From the NCBI GenBank assembly GCA_002409595.1, contig DHNQ01000029.1:98750-162749 (forward strand): a stretch of 64,000 nucleotides of DNA, written 5' to 3'. Position numbers and translations under genes: made by a program. Of the stretch, positions 52,161 to 60,462 are shown piece by piece; position 1 is the first letter of the stretch, and the number at the start of each line of letters is the position of its first letter. This DNA is from Dysgonomonas sp. UBA5412. Its GTDB lineage: Bacteria > Bacteroidota > Bacteroidia > Bacteroidales > Dysgonomonadaceae. The notes below the pieces were generated by a model, which had not been told where the DNA came from, did no database searches, and saw only the letters and a program-made list of their open reading frames with translations.

Positions 52161-53011
52161 AAAATCATTTTTTCGATTGGTAAAACAATTATTCCTTCTG
52201 CTCCCAATGCTTTCAGGTTACTGATTACTTCCCAGAAGCGTTTATCGTCAACTACCGATTGTACCGAACACCAACCTTTAGTTGCTAACGGAGTAATGGT
52301 AGGACTTCTCATACCCGGCAGAATAGCTGTAATCTGATCCAGCTTGTCTTCAGGAGCATTCAAAAGTACATATTTTTTATCAGTTGCGGTCTGTACAGCT
52401 TCTATTCTAAAGATAAGTTCATCCAAGATATCTTTCTTTTCGGAAGATAAGTTCTTTGTCGCTATCATCAAAGCTTCTGATTTCATTAGAACTTCTACTT
52501 CTTTCAATCTATTACTGACCAATGTTCCTCCTGAGCTTACAATATCAAAGATAGCATCGGAAAGACCAATACTGGGAGATATTTCGACCGAACCACTGAT
52601 TACATGTATTTCGGATTGAATGTTCTTATCTTTCAGATACTGATTTAGGATATGAGGATAAGATGTTGCAATTTTCTTTCCCTGAAACCAATTAATTCCG
52701 GTATATTCTTCATCCTTCGGTATTGCTAATGACAAACGGCATTTACTAAATCCCAAACGTTTTATAACAACAGCCTCTTCATTCTTTTCTACATATTCAT
52801 TTTCGCCGACCACTCCTATATCCGCAACTCCGGTTGCTACTGCCTGAGGAATATCATCGTCTCTGAGAAATAGGATTTCGACCGGAAAATCTTTTGCCGG
52901 AACAAGTAATGTTCGCTTTATATTATTCAGTTTTACTCCGGCTTCTTGCAGAAGTTCCATTGTTTCTTCAAATAAACGCCCTTTCGATTGTACTGCAATT
53001 CTTAATACCAT
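52157..53011 (-). CDS. hisG: ATP phosphoribosyltransferase (long form)
   Basis: The 284-residue enzyme catalyses the first committed step, condensation of ATP with PRPP. LRIAVQSKGRLFEETMELL is the start, VADIGVVGENEYVE and the PRPP-site ISGSVEISPSIGLSDAIFDIVSSGGTL lie in the catalytic part. The C-terminal residues from about 210 form the HisG_C regulatory domain (ILPGMRSPTITPLATKGWCSVQSVV, GAEGIIVLPIEKMIL) giving allosteric histidine feedback. A transcription attenuator with a His-rich leader peptide lies upstream (53045-53215), so histidine controls this gene at both RNA and enzyme levels. Confidence 0.97.
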   Translation of the reverse strand: MVLRIAVQSKGRLFEETMELLQEAGVKLNNIKRTLLVPAKDFPVEILFLRDDDIPQAVATGVADIGVVGENEYVEKNEEAVVIKRLGFSKCRLSLAIPKDEEYTGINWFQGKKIATSYPHILNQYLKDKNIQSEIHVISGSVEISPSIGLSDAIFDIVSSGGTLVSNRLKEVEVLMKSEALMIATKNLSSEKKDILDELIFRIEAVQTATDKKYVLLNAPEDKLDQITAILPGMRSPTITPLATKGWCSVQSVVDDKRFWEVISNLKALGAEGIIVLPIEKMIL

Positions 53012-53044
53012 AATATATTTAGTTTTTATGTTTTTATTTCGACA

Positions 53045-53119
53045 AAAAAAGAGCTTACCCTACTAAGGTAAGCTCTTTCTATATTTTTGTTAGCATCACA
53101 TCAATATATGTTACTCACC
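53045..53119 (-). promoter_or_regulatory. his operon attenuator: antiterminator and terminator
   Basis: On the minus strand, AAGGTGAG starting in the leader-peptide stop (53121 down to 53114) can pair over 8 bases (one G-U) with CTTACCTT (53071 to 53064), which is the 5' arm of the terminator. The terminator itself is a 12-bp perfect stem, AAAGAGCTTACC pairing with GGTAAGCTCTTT (53076-53065 with 53058-53047), followed by T. The helices share CTTACC, so they exclude each other, as in enteric his/trp attenuators. A ribosome finishing the leader covers AAGGTGAG and favours termination. Confidence 0.87.
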
Positions 53120-53164
53120 TTATGGCAGTAATATAAAATGATGATGATGTATTGTATTGTACAT
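53120..53164 (-). CDS. hisL: His leader peptide
   Basis: A 14-codon frame from ATG at 53164 to TAA at 53120-53122 reads MYNTIHHHHFILLP. Four consecutive CAT histidine codons occupy positions 6-9. It lies just after a well-formed promoter and before the attenuator helices. Stalling at the His codons when charged His-tRNA is scarce would leave the antiterminator strand free and allow read-through into hisG. The design is the same as classical his leaders of Gammaproteobacteria, built on an unrelated sequence. Confidence 0.88.
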   Translation of the reverse strand: MYNTIHHHHFILLP

Positions 53165-53184
53165 GTCTAATTCTTTTATAAAAA

Positions 53185-53215
53185 CAAATGTATGTATTTT
53201 TTAGAATAAAACAAA
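53185..53215 (-). promoter_or_regulatory. his operon promoter
   Basis: TTTG at 53212-53215 and TACATTTG at 53185-53192 are separated by 19 bases, matching the Bacteroidetes consensus. The transcript would start near 53178, about 14 bases before the leader-peptide ATG. Confidence 0.8.
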
Positions 53216-53248
53216 CTTTATGTCAATTTTTATAAACAATTTCTTCTC

Positions 53249-53713
53249 TTAGCGGTTTTGTCCTCTTGCGTTTTCTCTTTTACGATGACGCTCAAGCATT
53301 AATTCCTTAAAGCGAAGATCAGCACTTCTGTATTTTTCAATTTTTTCAGCAGACAACACATTTCCAAATTTCTTATAATATTCCATCTGAATCTGAGCTT
53401 CTTTTTGCTCCGATTCCAGATTCAATTGAGTTATTCGTTTATAGTCTGCATCAGTCTTATTCTCTTTTCTCTTCAAAGCTCTGGTTTCTCTGCGTGCATC
53501 TCTGTTGACTTCATATTTTTTTGACATGAATTCTGCTTCCAATGGCAGAAAAGCATCGGCTTCTGCATCGGTCAGATTCATTTCTTTCTTCAAAAATTCT
53601 CCTTTTTCCTTTTTTATAGCATCGAAGTCAAATTTGCCTTTTCTGTTTTGAGCATTTACCGAAAGAGTCAAACATAGTAATAATATAAATGTCAGAATAC
53701 TCTTAAATTTCAT
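53249..53713 (-). CDS. Periplasmic basic helical protein (Spy/CpxP-like)
   Basis: The 154-residue product has a signal peptide (cleavage after SVNA, residue 21) and an almost entirely helical, highly charged mature part. NLTDAEADAFLPLEAEFMSKKYEV and VLSAEKIEKYRSADLRFKEL resemble the paired helices around LTxxQ-type motifs in Spy/CpxP periplasmic stress proteins. It ends with basic RHRKRENARGQNR. It is last in a leftward cluster after the ECF sigma gene and the small membrane protein, so it is a likely target or sensor of that sigma system. The family assignment is tentative. Confidence 0.7.
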   Translation of the reverse strand: MKFKSILTFILLLCLTLSVNAQNRKGKFDFDAIKKEKGEFLKKEMNLTDAEADAFLPLEAEFMSKKYEVNRDARRETRALKRKENKTDADYKRITQLNLESEQKEAQIQMEYYKKFGNVLSAEKIEKYRSADLRFKELMLERHRKRENARGQNR

Positions 53714-53730
53714 ATAATATATTTATTATT

Positions 53731-54066
53731 TTAATTATTGTACATCATATCTCTATATCTGGATTTTACCACTTCATCTTCCAAGAATAAGTAGTAATCT
53801 TCCTCTTCAGAAGAAGCCAATGCCGTAGACACCGATGGCGCAGGTTCGGACGAAGTATTATTTTTTAAGATTCCTGTCGAGAAAATAACACCACAGAATA
53901 CTGCGGCCACAGCAGTCCAAGGCAATACCTTTTTCCACAATGGTACAATCTTCGCCTTTTCAACTTGTTTTTCGGGAAGTTTGCTCATTATTTCAGTATT
54001 AAAATTCTCGAAATAATTTTCGGGAACTTTAAACGGATTCTTTTTTTTGTCAAAACTATCCAACAT
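53731..54066 (-). CDS. Small single-pass membrane protein, possible anti-sigma factor
   Basis: The 111-residue protein has a charged cytoplasmic N-terminal part (residues 1-45, with FKVPENYFENFNTEIMSKLPEK), one membrane helix near 48-67 (VLPWTAVAAVFCGVIFSTGIL) and a short acidic extracellular tail rich in S and E. Position directly after the ECF sigma gene, 62 bases apart, suggests an anti-sigma or sigma-linked regulator. No zinc-binding anti-sigma motif is present. Small VPENYF-starting membrane proteins of this type are common beside Bacteroidetes ECF sigma genes. Function inferred from context only. Confidence 0.65.
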   Translation of the reverse strand: MLDSFDKKKNPFKVPENYFENFNTEIMSKLPEKQVEKAKIVPLWKKVLPWTAVAAVFCGVIFSTGILKNNTSSEPAPSVSTALASSEEEDYYLFLEDEVVKSRYRDMMYNN

Positions 54067-54128
54067 AATATGTATTATTAAATATCCTTTATACCTTATA
54101 ATAATAGACTAGACAGAGATAAAAAGGT

Positions 54129-54680
54129 TTAATCTTTTGTTGATAAAAATTCTTCTATTTTTTTCACGGCATGATGATATGACGCTTTCAACGCTCCTAC
54201 TGACGTTTCCAGAATCTCAGAAATATCTTCATATTTCATTTCATCGAAATATTTCATATTGAACACAATCCGTTGTTTTTCAGGAAGTCTCAGCACCGCT
54301 TTTTGTAATTTTAACTGAGCTTCATCTCCATCAAAATACTCATCTCCTTCGAGACGAGAAATAAGATAAGTATCTGCATCATCTAAAGATACATTATTTT
54401 GGGCACGTTGCTTGTTCAAAAAGGTAATAGATTCATTGATCGCTATTCGGTAAAGCCATGTAGATAATTTCGAATCTCCTCTGAAATTTTCAATACTTGT
54501 CCATACTTTAATAAAAGTATTTTGCAATACATCGTTAGCATCATCGTGACCTATTACTATTTTGCGTATCTGCCAATATAAAGACTCGCTAAACTCTTTT
54601 ACCAGTTCAGAAAAAGCCACCTGCTGAGTCTCAGGATCGTTAAGCCTCTTTATTAAATTGTTCTCTACCTCCGGTAACAT
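54129..54680 (-). CDS. ECF (extracytoplasmic function) sigma factor
   Basis: The 183-residue sigma-70 family protein has region 2 (FSELVKEFSESLYWQIRKIV, DANDVLQNTFIKVWTSIENFRGDSKLSTWLYRIAINE) and region 4 (LPEKQRIVFNMKYFDEMKYEDISEILETSVGALKASYHHAVKKIEEFL), with a short linker. It recruits RNA polymerase to stress or envelope promoters. It sits 13 bases after the TPR gene and before a small membrane protein that may be its anti-sigma partner. The ATG at 54680 is well placed. Confidence 0.93.
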   Translation of the reverse strand: MLPEVENNLIKRLNDPETQQVAFSELVKEFSESLYWQIRKIVIGHDDANDVLQNTFIKVWTSIENFRGDSKLSTWLYRIAINESITFLNKQRAQNNVSLDDADTYLISRLEGDEYFDGDEAQLKLQKAVLRLPEKQRIVFNMKYFDEMKYEDISEILETSVGALKASYHHAVKKIEEFLSTKD

Positions 54681-54693
54681 CTACTTTTCTTCT

Positions 54694-55731
54694 TTATTCA
54701 TCCAAGTCTGAATCATCCCCATCCTCAGCATCTGAATCGGCACTACCTTGTCCATTTTCGAACCATTCAATAAAGTTGTCCACCTGAAGCTTGTTATTAT
54801 CCCACCACTTAAGCGATTCCGGAAAATAAGCCACACTGACGTAACGACAATATGTATCGAAATGCCCAGACTCCAATATTTCATCGTATGTGGGGACAAA
54901 GAAAAACCAAAGAAGTCCGTTTTGTGAATCATCTTGTATTTGAGCCAATGTAAAGAATATTTGTTTCGAAGCCTCTACAAAAAATTCATATTGAGAAACT
55001 TCGTCCGTAGCACCTGTCTTTTTACTTTGTATTGCCTCATAAAGCCTCTTTCGGTCAACTTTATCTTCCGGACCAAGCTTGTCTGATCCCGGCTCTAACT
55101 TAGCATTGATAATATCAAGCATCTCACTAAAGGCATCTTTCGACCGAGCCGTATTAGGTTCGAGCAATAGAAAGAAATGAAATGCGTAGAAACTTTGTAC
55201 CCATTGCCCCAGATCATTCAATGCATAAGCATACAAAAGAAAAGCACTGGCATGAGTAGCATCTATCTCAATTGCTTTTCGCAAATGCTGTGCCGCCATG
55301 CCATTATTTTTATTATTGAAATAGCAAAGTCCAAGATTAAAATGAATCAAATATTCGTCGCCACATTTAGCCAATGCCTCATTCAATAGCTTGAGAGCAT
55401 CGCCCGTCTTGCCCTGATTAGCCAATGCCGTACCTTTTACAATATAGGCATCCATCAATAATGGCTGAAAATTGGCAGCAATCACTTTTGTGCTATTCCT
55501 TATCGCTTTGTCATAGTCCTTCAACAATAAATAAGATAGCGACATCTCATAAACAGCTGACATGGAAGTAGGATTCACCTTCAAGGCTTCTTCATAACAG
55601 GAAATAGCCTCCTTATACCGCCCTTTATCGTGCAAAACAACACCTTGCTTTATTAATTTCTCAGATGATGGTTGTGCATAAATGGTTAATGTACTGAATA
55701 ATAAAAATAATATAATTAAGCTGCTTCTCAT
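54694..55731 (-). CDS. Exported TPR protein
   Basis: The 345-residue protein starts at the ATG at 55731 (MRSSLIILFLLFSTLTIYAQ) with a signal peptide of about 20 residues. Tandem tetratricopeptide repeats cover about residues 25-215: KEAISCYEEALKVNPTSMSA, VYEMSLSYLLLKDYDKAI, YLIHFNLGLCYFNNKNNGMA and AFLLYAYALNDLGQWVQS are visible units. The C-terminal part is unassigned and ends in a strongly acidic tail with seven D/E in its last ten residues. TPR repeats bind protein partners, here probably in the periplasm. The ECF sigma gene follows after 13 bases. A TACTTTTG -7 box (55755-55762) lies 23 bases upstream. Confidence 0.85.
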   Translation of the reverse strand: MRSSLIILFLLFSTLTIYAQPSSEKLIKQGVVLHDKGRYKEAISCYEEALKVNPTSMSAVYEMSLSYLLLKDYDKAIRNSTKVIAANFQPLLMDAYIVKGTALANQGKTGDALKLLNEALAKCGDEYLIHFNLGLCYFNNKNNGMAAQHLRKAIEIDATHASAFLLYAYALNDLGQWVQSFYAFHFFLLLEPNTARSKDAFSEMLDIINAKLEPGSDKLGPEDKVDRKRLYEAIQSKKTGATDEVSQYEFFVEASKQIFFTLAQIQDDSQNGLLWFFFVPTYDEILESGHFDTYCRYVSVAYFPESLKWWDNNKLQVDNFIEWFENGQGSADSDAEDGDDSDLDE

Positions 55732-55754
55732 GCAATACAATTTTTTTAGAATTA

Positions 55755-55762
55755 CAAAAGTA
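55755..55762 (-). promoter_or_regulatory. -7 box of the TPR-sigma cluster promoter
   Basis: TACTTTTG on the minus strand fits TAnnTTTG and lies 23 bases before the TPR gene ATG. The -33 box is not clear. Confidence 0.45.
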
Positions 55763-55946
55763 AGAAAATACTATTGAATAGCATTCCCCGATTTTTAAAC
55801 TTTGACATATTTAATGATTGAAAGTTTAATCATAAACTCTTTTTGTATTAGATTATGCCATATAAAAGATGAAACATTATCTTATTTTTTTATTAACGAT
55901 AAATAGTTTCTTATATTCTATTTTGGAACTACAAATAAGATAAATG

Positions 55947-55988
55947 CCTAAAACAAAGCAATACAAATAGTTTTAGGTCTCACGACAA
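55947..55988. other. Intergenic repeat containing the GUGA-hairpin core
   Basis: CCTAAAAC (55947-55954) and GTTTTAGG (55970-55977) form an 8-bp inverted repeat with a 15-base spacer. Next to it GTCTCACGACAA (55977-55988) repeats 12 bases of the hairpin in the small RNA/ORF at 1851-1937, giving GUC-GUGA-GAC on the minus strand. The rest of the 400-base gap between the TPR and aconitase genes has no coding frame. Confidence 0.42.
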
Positions 55989-56084
55989 GACTTGATATAC
56001 TAAAGCCATCATTCTAAAAAACTATTATTTTCTGAAAATGTATGTAAAAAAAATTACATGAATAAAATCATAAGATATTTTTAT

Positions 56085-56092
56085 TAACTTTG
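56085..56092 (+). promoter_or_regulatory. -7 box of the acnA promoter
   Basis: TAACTTTG lies 47 bases before acnA. No clear -33 TTTG is present. Confidence 0.45.
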
Positions 56093-56139
56093 TTTTTATC
56101 AAAATTAAGTTCAACCACTCCAAAAAACATCAATCTGTA

Positions 56140-58404
56140 ATGAAAAGTTCTACTTTCGACATAAATATGATTCGCAACTTTTATGAAAACTATCCAACTA
56201 AAGTTGAAAATGCTAAAAAAGCATTAAAAAGACCACTAACGCTCTGTGAAAAAATACTTTATGCACATCTTTCGAAAGAAGAAACAATAAAAGACTTTGT
56301 AAGAGTACAAGATTATGTAAATTTTGCACCCGACAGAGTTGCCATGCAGGATGCAACAGCCCAAATGGCATTATTACAATTGATGAATTCGGGACGCACC
56401 ACAGTTGCAGTACCATCGACAGTGCATTGCGACCACCTCATACAGGCATATAAATCGGCAAAAGAAGACTTGAATACTGCTGAAATCACAAACAAAGAAG
56501 TTTATGATTTTTTGGGTGCTGTATCCGACAAATTTGGCATAGGGTTTTGGAAGCCCGGTGCAGGTATTATCCATCAGGTGGTATTGGAGAATTATGCATT
56601 TCCCGGAGGTATGATGATAGGTACAGACTCACATACTCCTAATGCAGGAGGACTTGGCATGATAGCTATCGGTGTGGGCGGAGCAGATGCTGTGGATGTG
56701 ATGGCAGGAATGCCTTGGGAACTAAAAATGCCTAAAATAATAGGAGTAAAACTTACCGGAAAATTATCGGGATGGGCGTCGCCTAAAGATGTTATATTAA
56801 AAGTGGCAGGAATCCTGACCGTAAAAGGAGGTACAAATGCCATAATCGAATATTTTGGAGAGGGAACAGCTTCACTTTCGGCCACAGGAAAAGCAACAAT
56901 ATGCAATATGGGAGCGGAAGTGGGTGCAACCACCTCAATATTTCCATACGACGAACGTTCGTCAGAATACCTGAAAGCAACCAACAGAAAAGATGTTGCT
57001 GAGGCTGCTGACAAGATTGCCGAATACTTGAAACCCGACAGTGATATAGAAACAGCTCCTCATAAATATTTCGATGAAGTAATCGAAATAAATTTATCTA
57101 CTCTCGAACCGTATGTAAACGGACCTTTTACGCCTGATGCAGCTCATCCTATTTCAGAGTTTGCCAAGGTAGTAAAAGAAAAGGGTTATCCTCAACAAAT
57201 GGAAGTTGGCTTAATAGGCTCATGTACAAACTCCTCATACGAAGATATGACAAGAGCCGCCTCGATAGTAGCCGATGCTAAAAATAAAGGGATAGAGGTA
57301 AAAGCCCAGTTTATAATAAATCCCGGATCGGAGCAAGTACGATACACCGCCGAAAGAGACGGAGTGTTATCAATCTTCGAAGAAGCCGGAGCAACCATCA
57401 TGGCAAATGCCTGCGGTCCTTGTATCGGACAATGGAAACGAGAGTCGGATAATCCGGAACGCCCTAATTCAATTGTGACATCATTCAATCGAAATTTTGC
57501 AAAAAGAAATGATGGAAATCCCAACACGCATGCTTTTGTAACATCGCCCGAAATAGTAGCGGCACTCAGCATAGCTGGAGACTTGTGCTTCAATCCAATG
57601 ACAGATACATTAATCAATAAAAATGGAGAACAAGTAAAACTGCAAGAACCAAAAGGTTATGAATTACCACCAAAAGGTTACGACATGGAAGACTCCGGCT
57701 TTGTAGCTCCGGCAGCAAACGGACAAGATATAGAAATAAGCATTTCTCCCGATTCGCAACGTTTGCAATTACTTAAGCCATTTCCGGCTTGGGACGGAAA
57801 AGACATAATAGATCAACCTTTATTGATCAAAGTAGAAGGAAAATGTACTACCGATCATATATCTATGGCAGGTCCTTGGTTGCGATTCAGAGGACATTTG
57901 GACAACATTTCAGACAATATGCTCATAGGTGCGGTTAATGCCTTTAACGGAAAGACCAATTCGGTATTGGACATTCAAACGGGTGAATATATTGCTGTGC
58001 CAAAACTTGCCCGCAAATTTAAGTCAGAAGGGCTTGGCTCGATAGTTGTTGCCGAAGAGAACTATGGAGAAGGATCTTCGCGTGAACATGCAGCAATGGA
58101 ACCTCGATTCTTGAATGTAAAAGCAATACTTGTGAAATCATTTGCCCGTATACACGAAACCAATCTGAAGAAACAAGGAATGTTGGCTCTTACTTTTGTC
58201 AACAAAGATGATTACGACAAGATATTGGAAAATGACAAGTTAAGCATTCTGGGGCTAAATAATTTTGCTCCGGGCAAGAATCTGATTATTGAACTTACCC
58301 ATGCCGATGGAAGCAAAGAATCATTTGAAGTAGCTCACACCTACAATAGGATCCAAATAGAATGGTTCAAAGCAGGTAGTGCTCTGAATTACATGAAACA
58401 ATAA
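56140..58404 (+). CDS. acnA: Aconitate hydratase (mitochondrial-type)
   Basis: The 754-residue 4Fe-4S enzyme isomerises citrate to isocitrate in the cytoplasm. DSHTPNAGGLGMIAIGVGGADAVDVM is the mitochondrial-type core, the first cluster cysteine is in GSCTNSSYEDM, the other two in NACGPCIGQW, and the swivel domain has GKCTTDHISMAGPWL, NYGEGSSREHAAMEP and SFARIHETNLKKQG. Length fits the ACO2-like subgroup rather than the longer AcnA/IRP1 group. It is followed after 18 bases by a GNAT gene and then citrate synthase. An isocitrate dehydrogenase gene, often placed between these two in Bacteroidales as I recall, is not there. Confidence 0.96.
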   Translation: MKSSTFDINMIRNFYENYPTKVENAKKALKRPLTLCEKILYAHLSKEETIKDFVRVQDYVNFAPDRVAMQDATAQMALLQLMNSGRTTVAVPSTVHCDHLIQAYKSAKEDLNTAEITNKEVYDFLGAVSDKFGIGFWKPGAGIIHQVVLENYAFPGGMMIGTDSHTPNAGGLGMIAIGVGGADAVDVMAGMPWELKMPKIIGVKLTGKLSGWASPKDVILKVAGILTVKGGTNAIIEYFGEGTASLSATGKATICNMGAEVGATTSIFPYDERSSEYLKATNRKDVAEAADKIAEYLKPDSDIETAPHKYFDEVIEINLSTLEPYVNGPFTPDAAHPISEFAKVVKEKGYPQQMEVGLIGSCTNSSYEDMTRAASIVADAKNKGIEVKAQFIINPGSEQVRYTAERDGVLSIFEEAGATIMANACGPCIGQWKRESDNPERPNSIVTSFNRNFAKRNDGNPNTHAFVTSPEIVAALSIAGDLCFNPMTDTLINKNGEQVKLQEPKGYELPPKGYDMEDSGFVAPAANGQDIEISISPDSQRLQLLKPFPAWDGKDIIDQPLLIKVEGKCTTDHISMAGPWLRFRGHLDNISDNMLIGAVNAFNGKTNSVLDIQTGEYIAVPKLARKFKSEGLGSIVVAEENYGEGSSREHAAMEPRFLNVKAILVKSFARIHETNLKKQGMLALTFVNKDDYDKILENDKLSILGLNNFAPGKNLIIELTHADGSKESFEVAHTYNRIQIEWFKAGSALNYMKQ

Positions 58405-58422
58405 AAGTTAGAGCCTACTGTA

Positions 58423-58863
58423 ATGAATATAAAAATTGAAGCGATAAAAGAATCAGACTTCGAGGAGTTGCTGTCTCTTTTTTCAGAATTTGCCACATTT
58501 GAAAAACTGGAAGATAGTATGACCAATAGTGTGGAACAAATGAGAGAAGAAAAAGAATATCTCAAAGGTTTTGTTGCCCGCACGGATGAAAACAAGATTG
58601 TAGGTTATGCGACATATTTCTACACTTACTATACATGGTCAGGCAAAGCAATGTATATGGATGATCTTTATATCTGTAAAGAGCATCGGGGCATAGGTAT
58701 TGGAACAAGGCTCATCAATGAAATAATAACGTACGCTAAGCAAACAAAATGCAACCGTCTCCGATGGCAAGTTTCAGACTGGAATGAACCTGCCATAAAA
58801 TTTTATAAAAATCTTGGGGCTGCCATAAATCCGACAGAGAGGAATTGTGATTTAATATTTTAA
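58423..58863 (+). CDS. GNAT family acetyltransferase
   Basis: The 146-residue protein has the small GNAT layout. EAIKESDFEELLSLFSEFA is the start, AMYMDDLYICKEHRGIGIGTRLINEII gives the acetyl-CoA R/Q-x-x-G-x-G/A loop, and RLRWQVSDWNEPAIKFYKNLGAA the final conserved part. It resembles the diamine/thialysine acetyltransferase (SSAT-like) branch, though the substrate is not certain. It is 18 bases downstream of acnA and probably co-transcribed. A weak hairpin at 58892-58922 follows, then citrate synthase. Confidence 0.85.
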   Translation: MNIKIEAIKESDFEELLSLFSEFATFEKLEDSMTNSVEQMREEKEYLKGFVARTDENKIVGYATYFYTYYTWSGKAMYMDDLYICKEHRGIGIGTRLINEIITYAKQTKCNRLRWQVSDWNEPAIKFYKNLGAAINPTERNCDLIF

Positions 58864-58891
58864 AACATAAATATAAACCTCCCCACACCCA

Positions 58892-58922
58892 AAGGTGTTT
58901 CAATAAAAGACAAAAACACCTT
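58892..58922 (+). terminator. Probable terminator of the acnA-GNAT unit
   Basis: A 9-bp stem (58892-58900 with 58914-58922) has an AT-rich tail but no clean T run, so it may be partial. The rest of the 237-base gap before gltA shows no coding frame. Confidence 0.5.
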
Positions 58923-59100
58923 AAATTTATCTATATCTAGCCGGCTTTTGGATACAACAGCCGTTCTCAGAAAAGAAACAAAAAGAAAATCTCATTGAAA
59001 TACTGTCACCTTTGTCACTTTTTTTTAAGGCAGAAAACAAAGACGACAATATCTCTTTCAATAATATAATTTAGAGTGAAAACCATATAAGAGCTATGCT

Positions 59101-60462
59101 ATGGATAGATTAAAAGATAAAGAAATAGTAGATAAAATGTCGGAAACCATTAAGGTTACGAGCTTTTTTGACCCAGATCTATTTACCAAACTAAATGTAA
59201 AACGTGGTTTACGTAACGAAGACCATACGGGAGTAGTAGTCGGGCTCACCAAAGTGGGTGATGTAGTAGGCTACGATCGTGATGAAAGCGGAAAACTGAT
59301 CCCTATCCCGGGAAAACTGATATACAGAGGCATAAGCCTGGAAGATATAGTAAGAGGAGCCCAGAAAGAAGACAGGCTCGGATTTGAAGAAGTAGTCTAT
59401 CTTATATTGTCGGGAAATCTACCGAACAAACCGGAATTGGCAGAGTTTTCAGAACTGTTGAGTTGTATGATGGATTTAAAACCTAAAATCATTATGCATA
59501 TACTCGATCTTGCAGGAAATGATATAATGAATTATCTGGCAAGGTGCGTCTTGGAATTATATACTTTTGATGAAAAGCCGGACGATACCAGTCCCGACAA
59601 TCTAATTATGCAGTCGCTAAACCTCATTGCTACATTTCCGACCATTATAGCATACGCCCACAATGCACTAAGGCATAGCAATGGAAAATCATTACACATA
59701 AGGCATCCGCAACCAAACTTATCGTTGGCTGAAAACTTTCTCTATATGATGAAAGGTCGCCATTACACGCCTCTGGATGTAAAGATATTAGACTTAGCCT
59801 TGATGGTTCATGCCGATCATGGGGGAGGAAACAACTCTACATTTACCGTACGTGTTACAAGTTCCGCCGGAACTGACACATATTCTGCCATTGCAGCGGG
59901 TATAGGCTCTCTCAAAGGACCTTTGCATGGAGGAGCTAATCTGAAAGTCATAGACATGTTGAAAAACATAAAGACACATGTAAAAGATTGGACCAGTGTA
60001 GAAGAAATAGACAGTTATCTTTTAAAGATATTAAATAAAGAGGCATACGACAAAAGTGGTCTTATATATGGTATCGGACACGCTATATACACAATATCCG
60101 ATCCTCGTACCATGTTGCTGAAAGAAATGGCTAAAGATTTGGCAAAGGAAAAAGGACGAGAAGCCGAATACAATTTTTATACCCTTCTTGAAGAAAGAGC
60201 GATATTCAACTTTATGGAAAGAAAGGGAAAGAATGTAAACAAACAAGTTTGTGCAAACGTCGATTTCTATTCAGGATTTGTATATGATATGATTGGTTTG
60301 CCTCAGGAAATATATACCCCTCTGTTTGCAATGGCGCGTATAGTGGGTTGGAGCGCACATCGGATAGAGGAATTGAATTTCAAACAAAAACGGATCATAC
60401 GCCCTGCATATAAGAATGCAGCAGAAATAAGATCTTATACACCTATAACAGACCGAAAATGA
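59101..60462 (+). CDS. gltA: Citrate synthase
   Basis: The 453-residue enzyme condenses acetyl-CoA and oxaloacetate to citrate. It has an N-terminal extension before KLIYRGISLEDIVRGAQ. The active-site regions are HADHGGGNNSTFTVRVTSSAGTD, GPLHGGANLKVIDML with the first catalytic histidine, GIGHAIYTISDPR with the second, and the catalytic aspartate in CANVDFYSGFVYDMIGLP. It is of the type seen in Bacteroidetes and other non-enteric groups. Its stop overlaps the DUF423 start by ATGA. With acnA it forms the citrate-to-isocitrate entry of an oxidative branch supplying 2-oxoglutarate. Confidence 0.95.
   Translation: MDRLKDKEIVDKMSETIKVTSFFDPDLFTKLNVKRGLRNEDHTGVVVGLTKVGDVVGYDRDESGKLIPIPGKLIYRGISLEDIVRGAQKEDRLGFEEVVYLILSGNLPNKPELAEFSELLSCMMDLKPKIIMHILDLAGNDIMNYLARCVLELYTFDEKPDDTSPDNLIMQSLNLIATFPTIIAYAHNALRHSNGKSLHIRHPQPNLSLAENFLYMMKGRHYTPLDVKILDLALMVHADHGGGNNSTFTVRVTSSAGTDTYSAIAAGIGSLKGPLHGGANLKVIDMLKNIKTHVKDWTSVEEIDSYLLKILNKEAYDKSGLIYGIGHAIYTISDPRTMLLKEMAKDLAKEKGREAEYNFYTLLEERAIFNFMERKGKNVNKQVCANVDFYSGFVYDMIGLPQEIYTPLFAMARIVGWSAHRIEELNFKQKRIIRPAYKNAAEIRSYTPITDRK

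Noticed and set aside
54681..54932. 83-codon frame on the minus strand overlapping the sigma factor start
   Set aside because: It lies inside the TPR gene in another frame, has no recognisable family and would displace the well-supported TPR reading frame.
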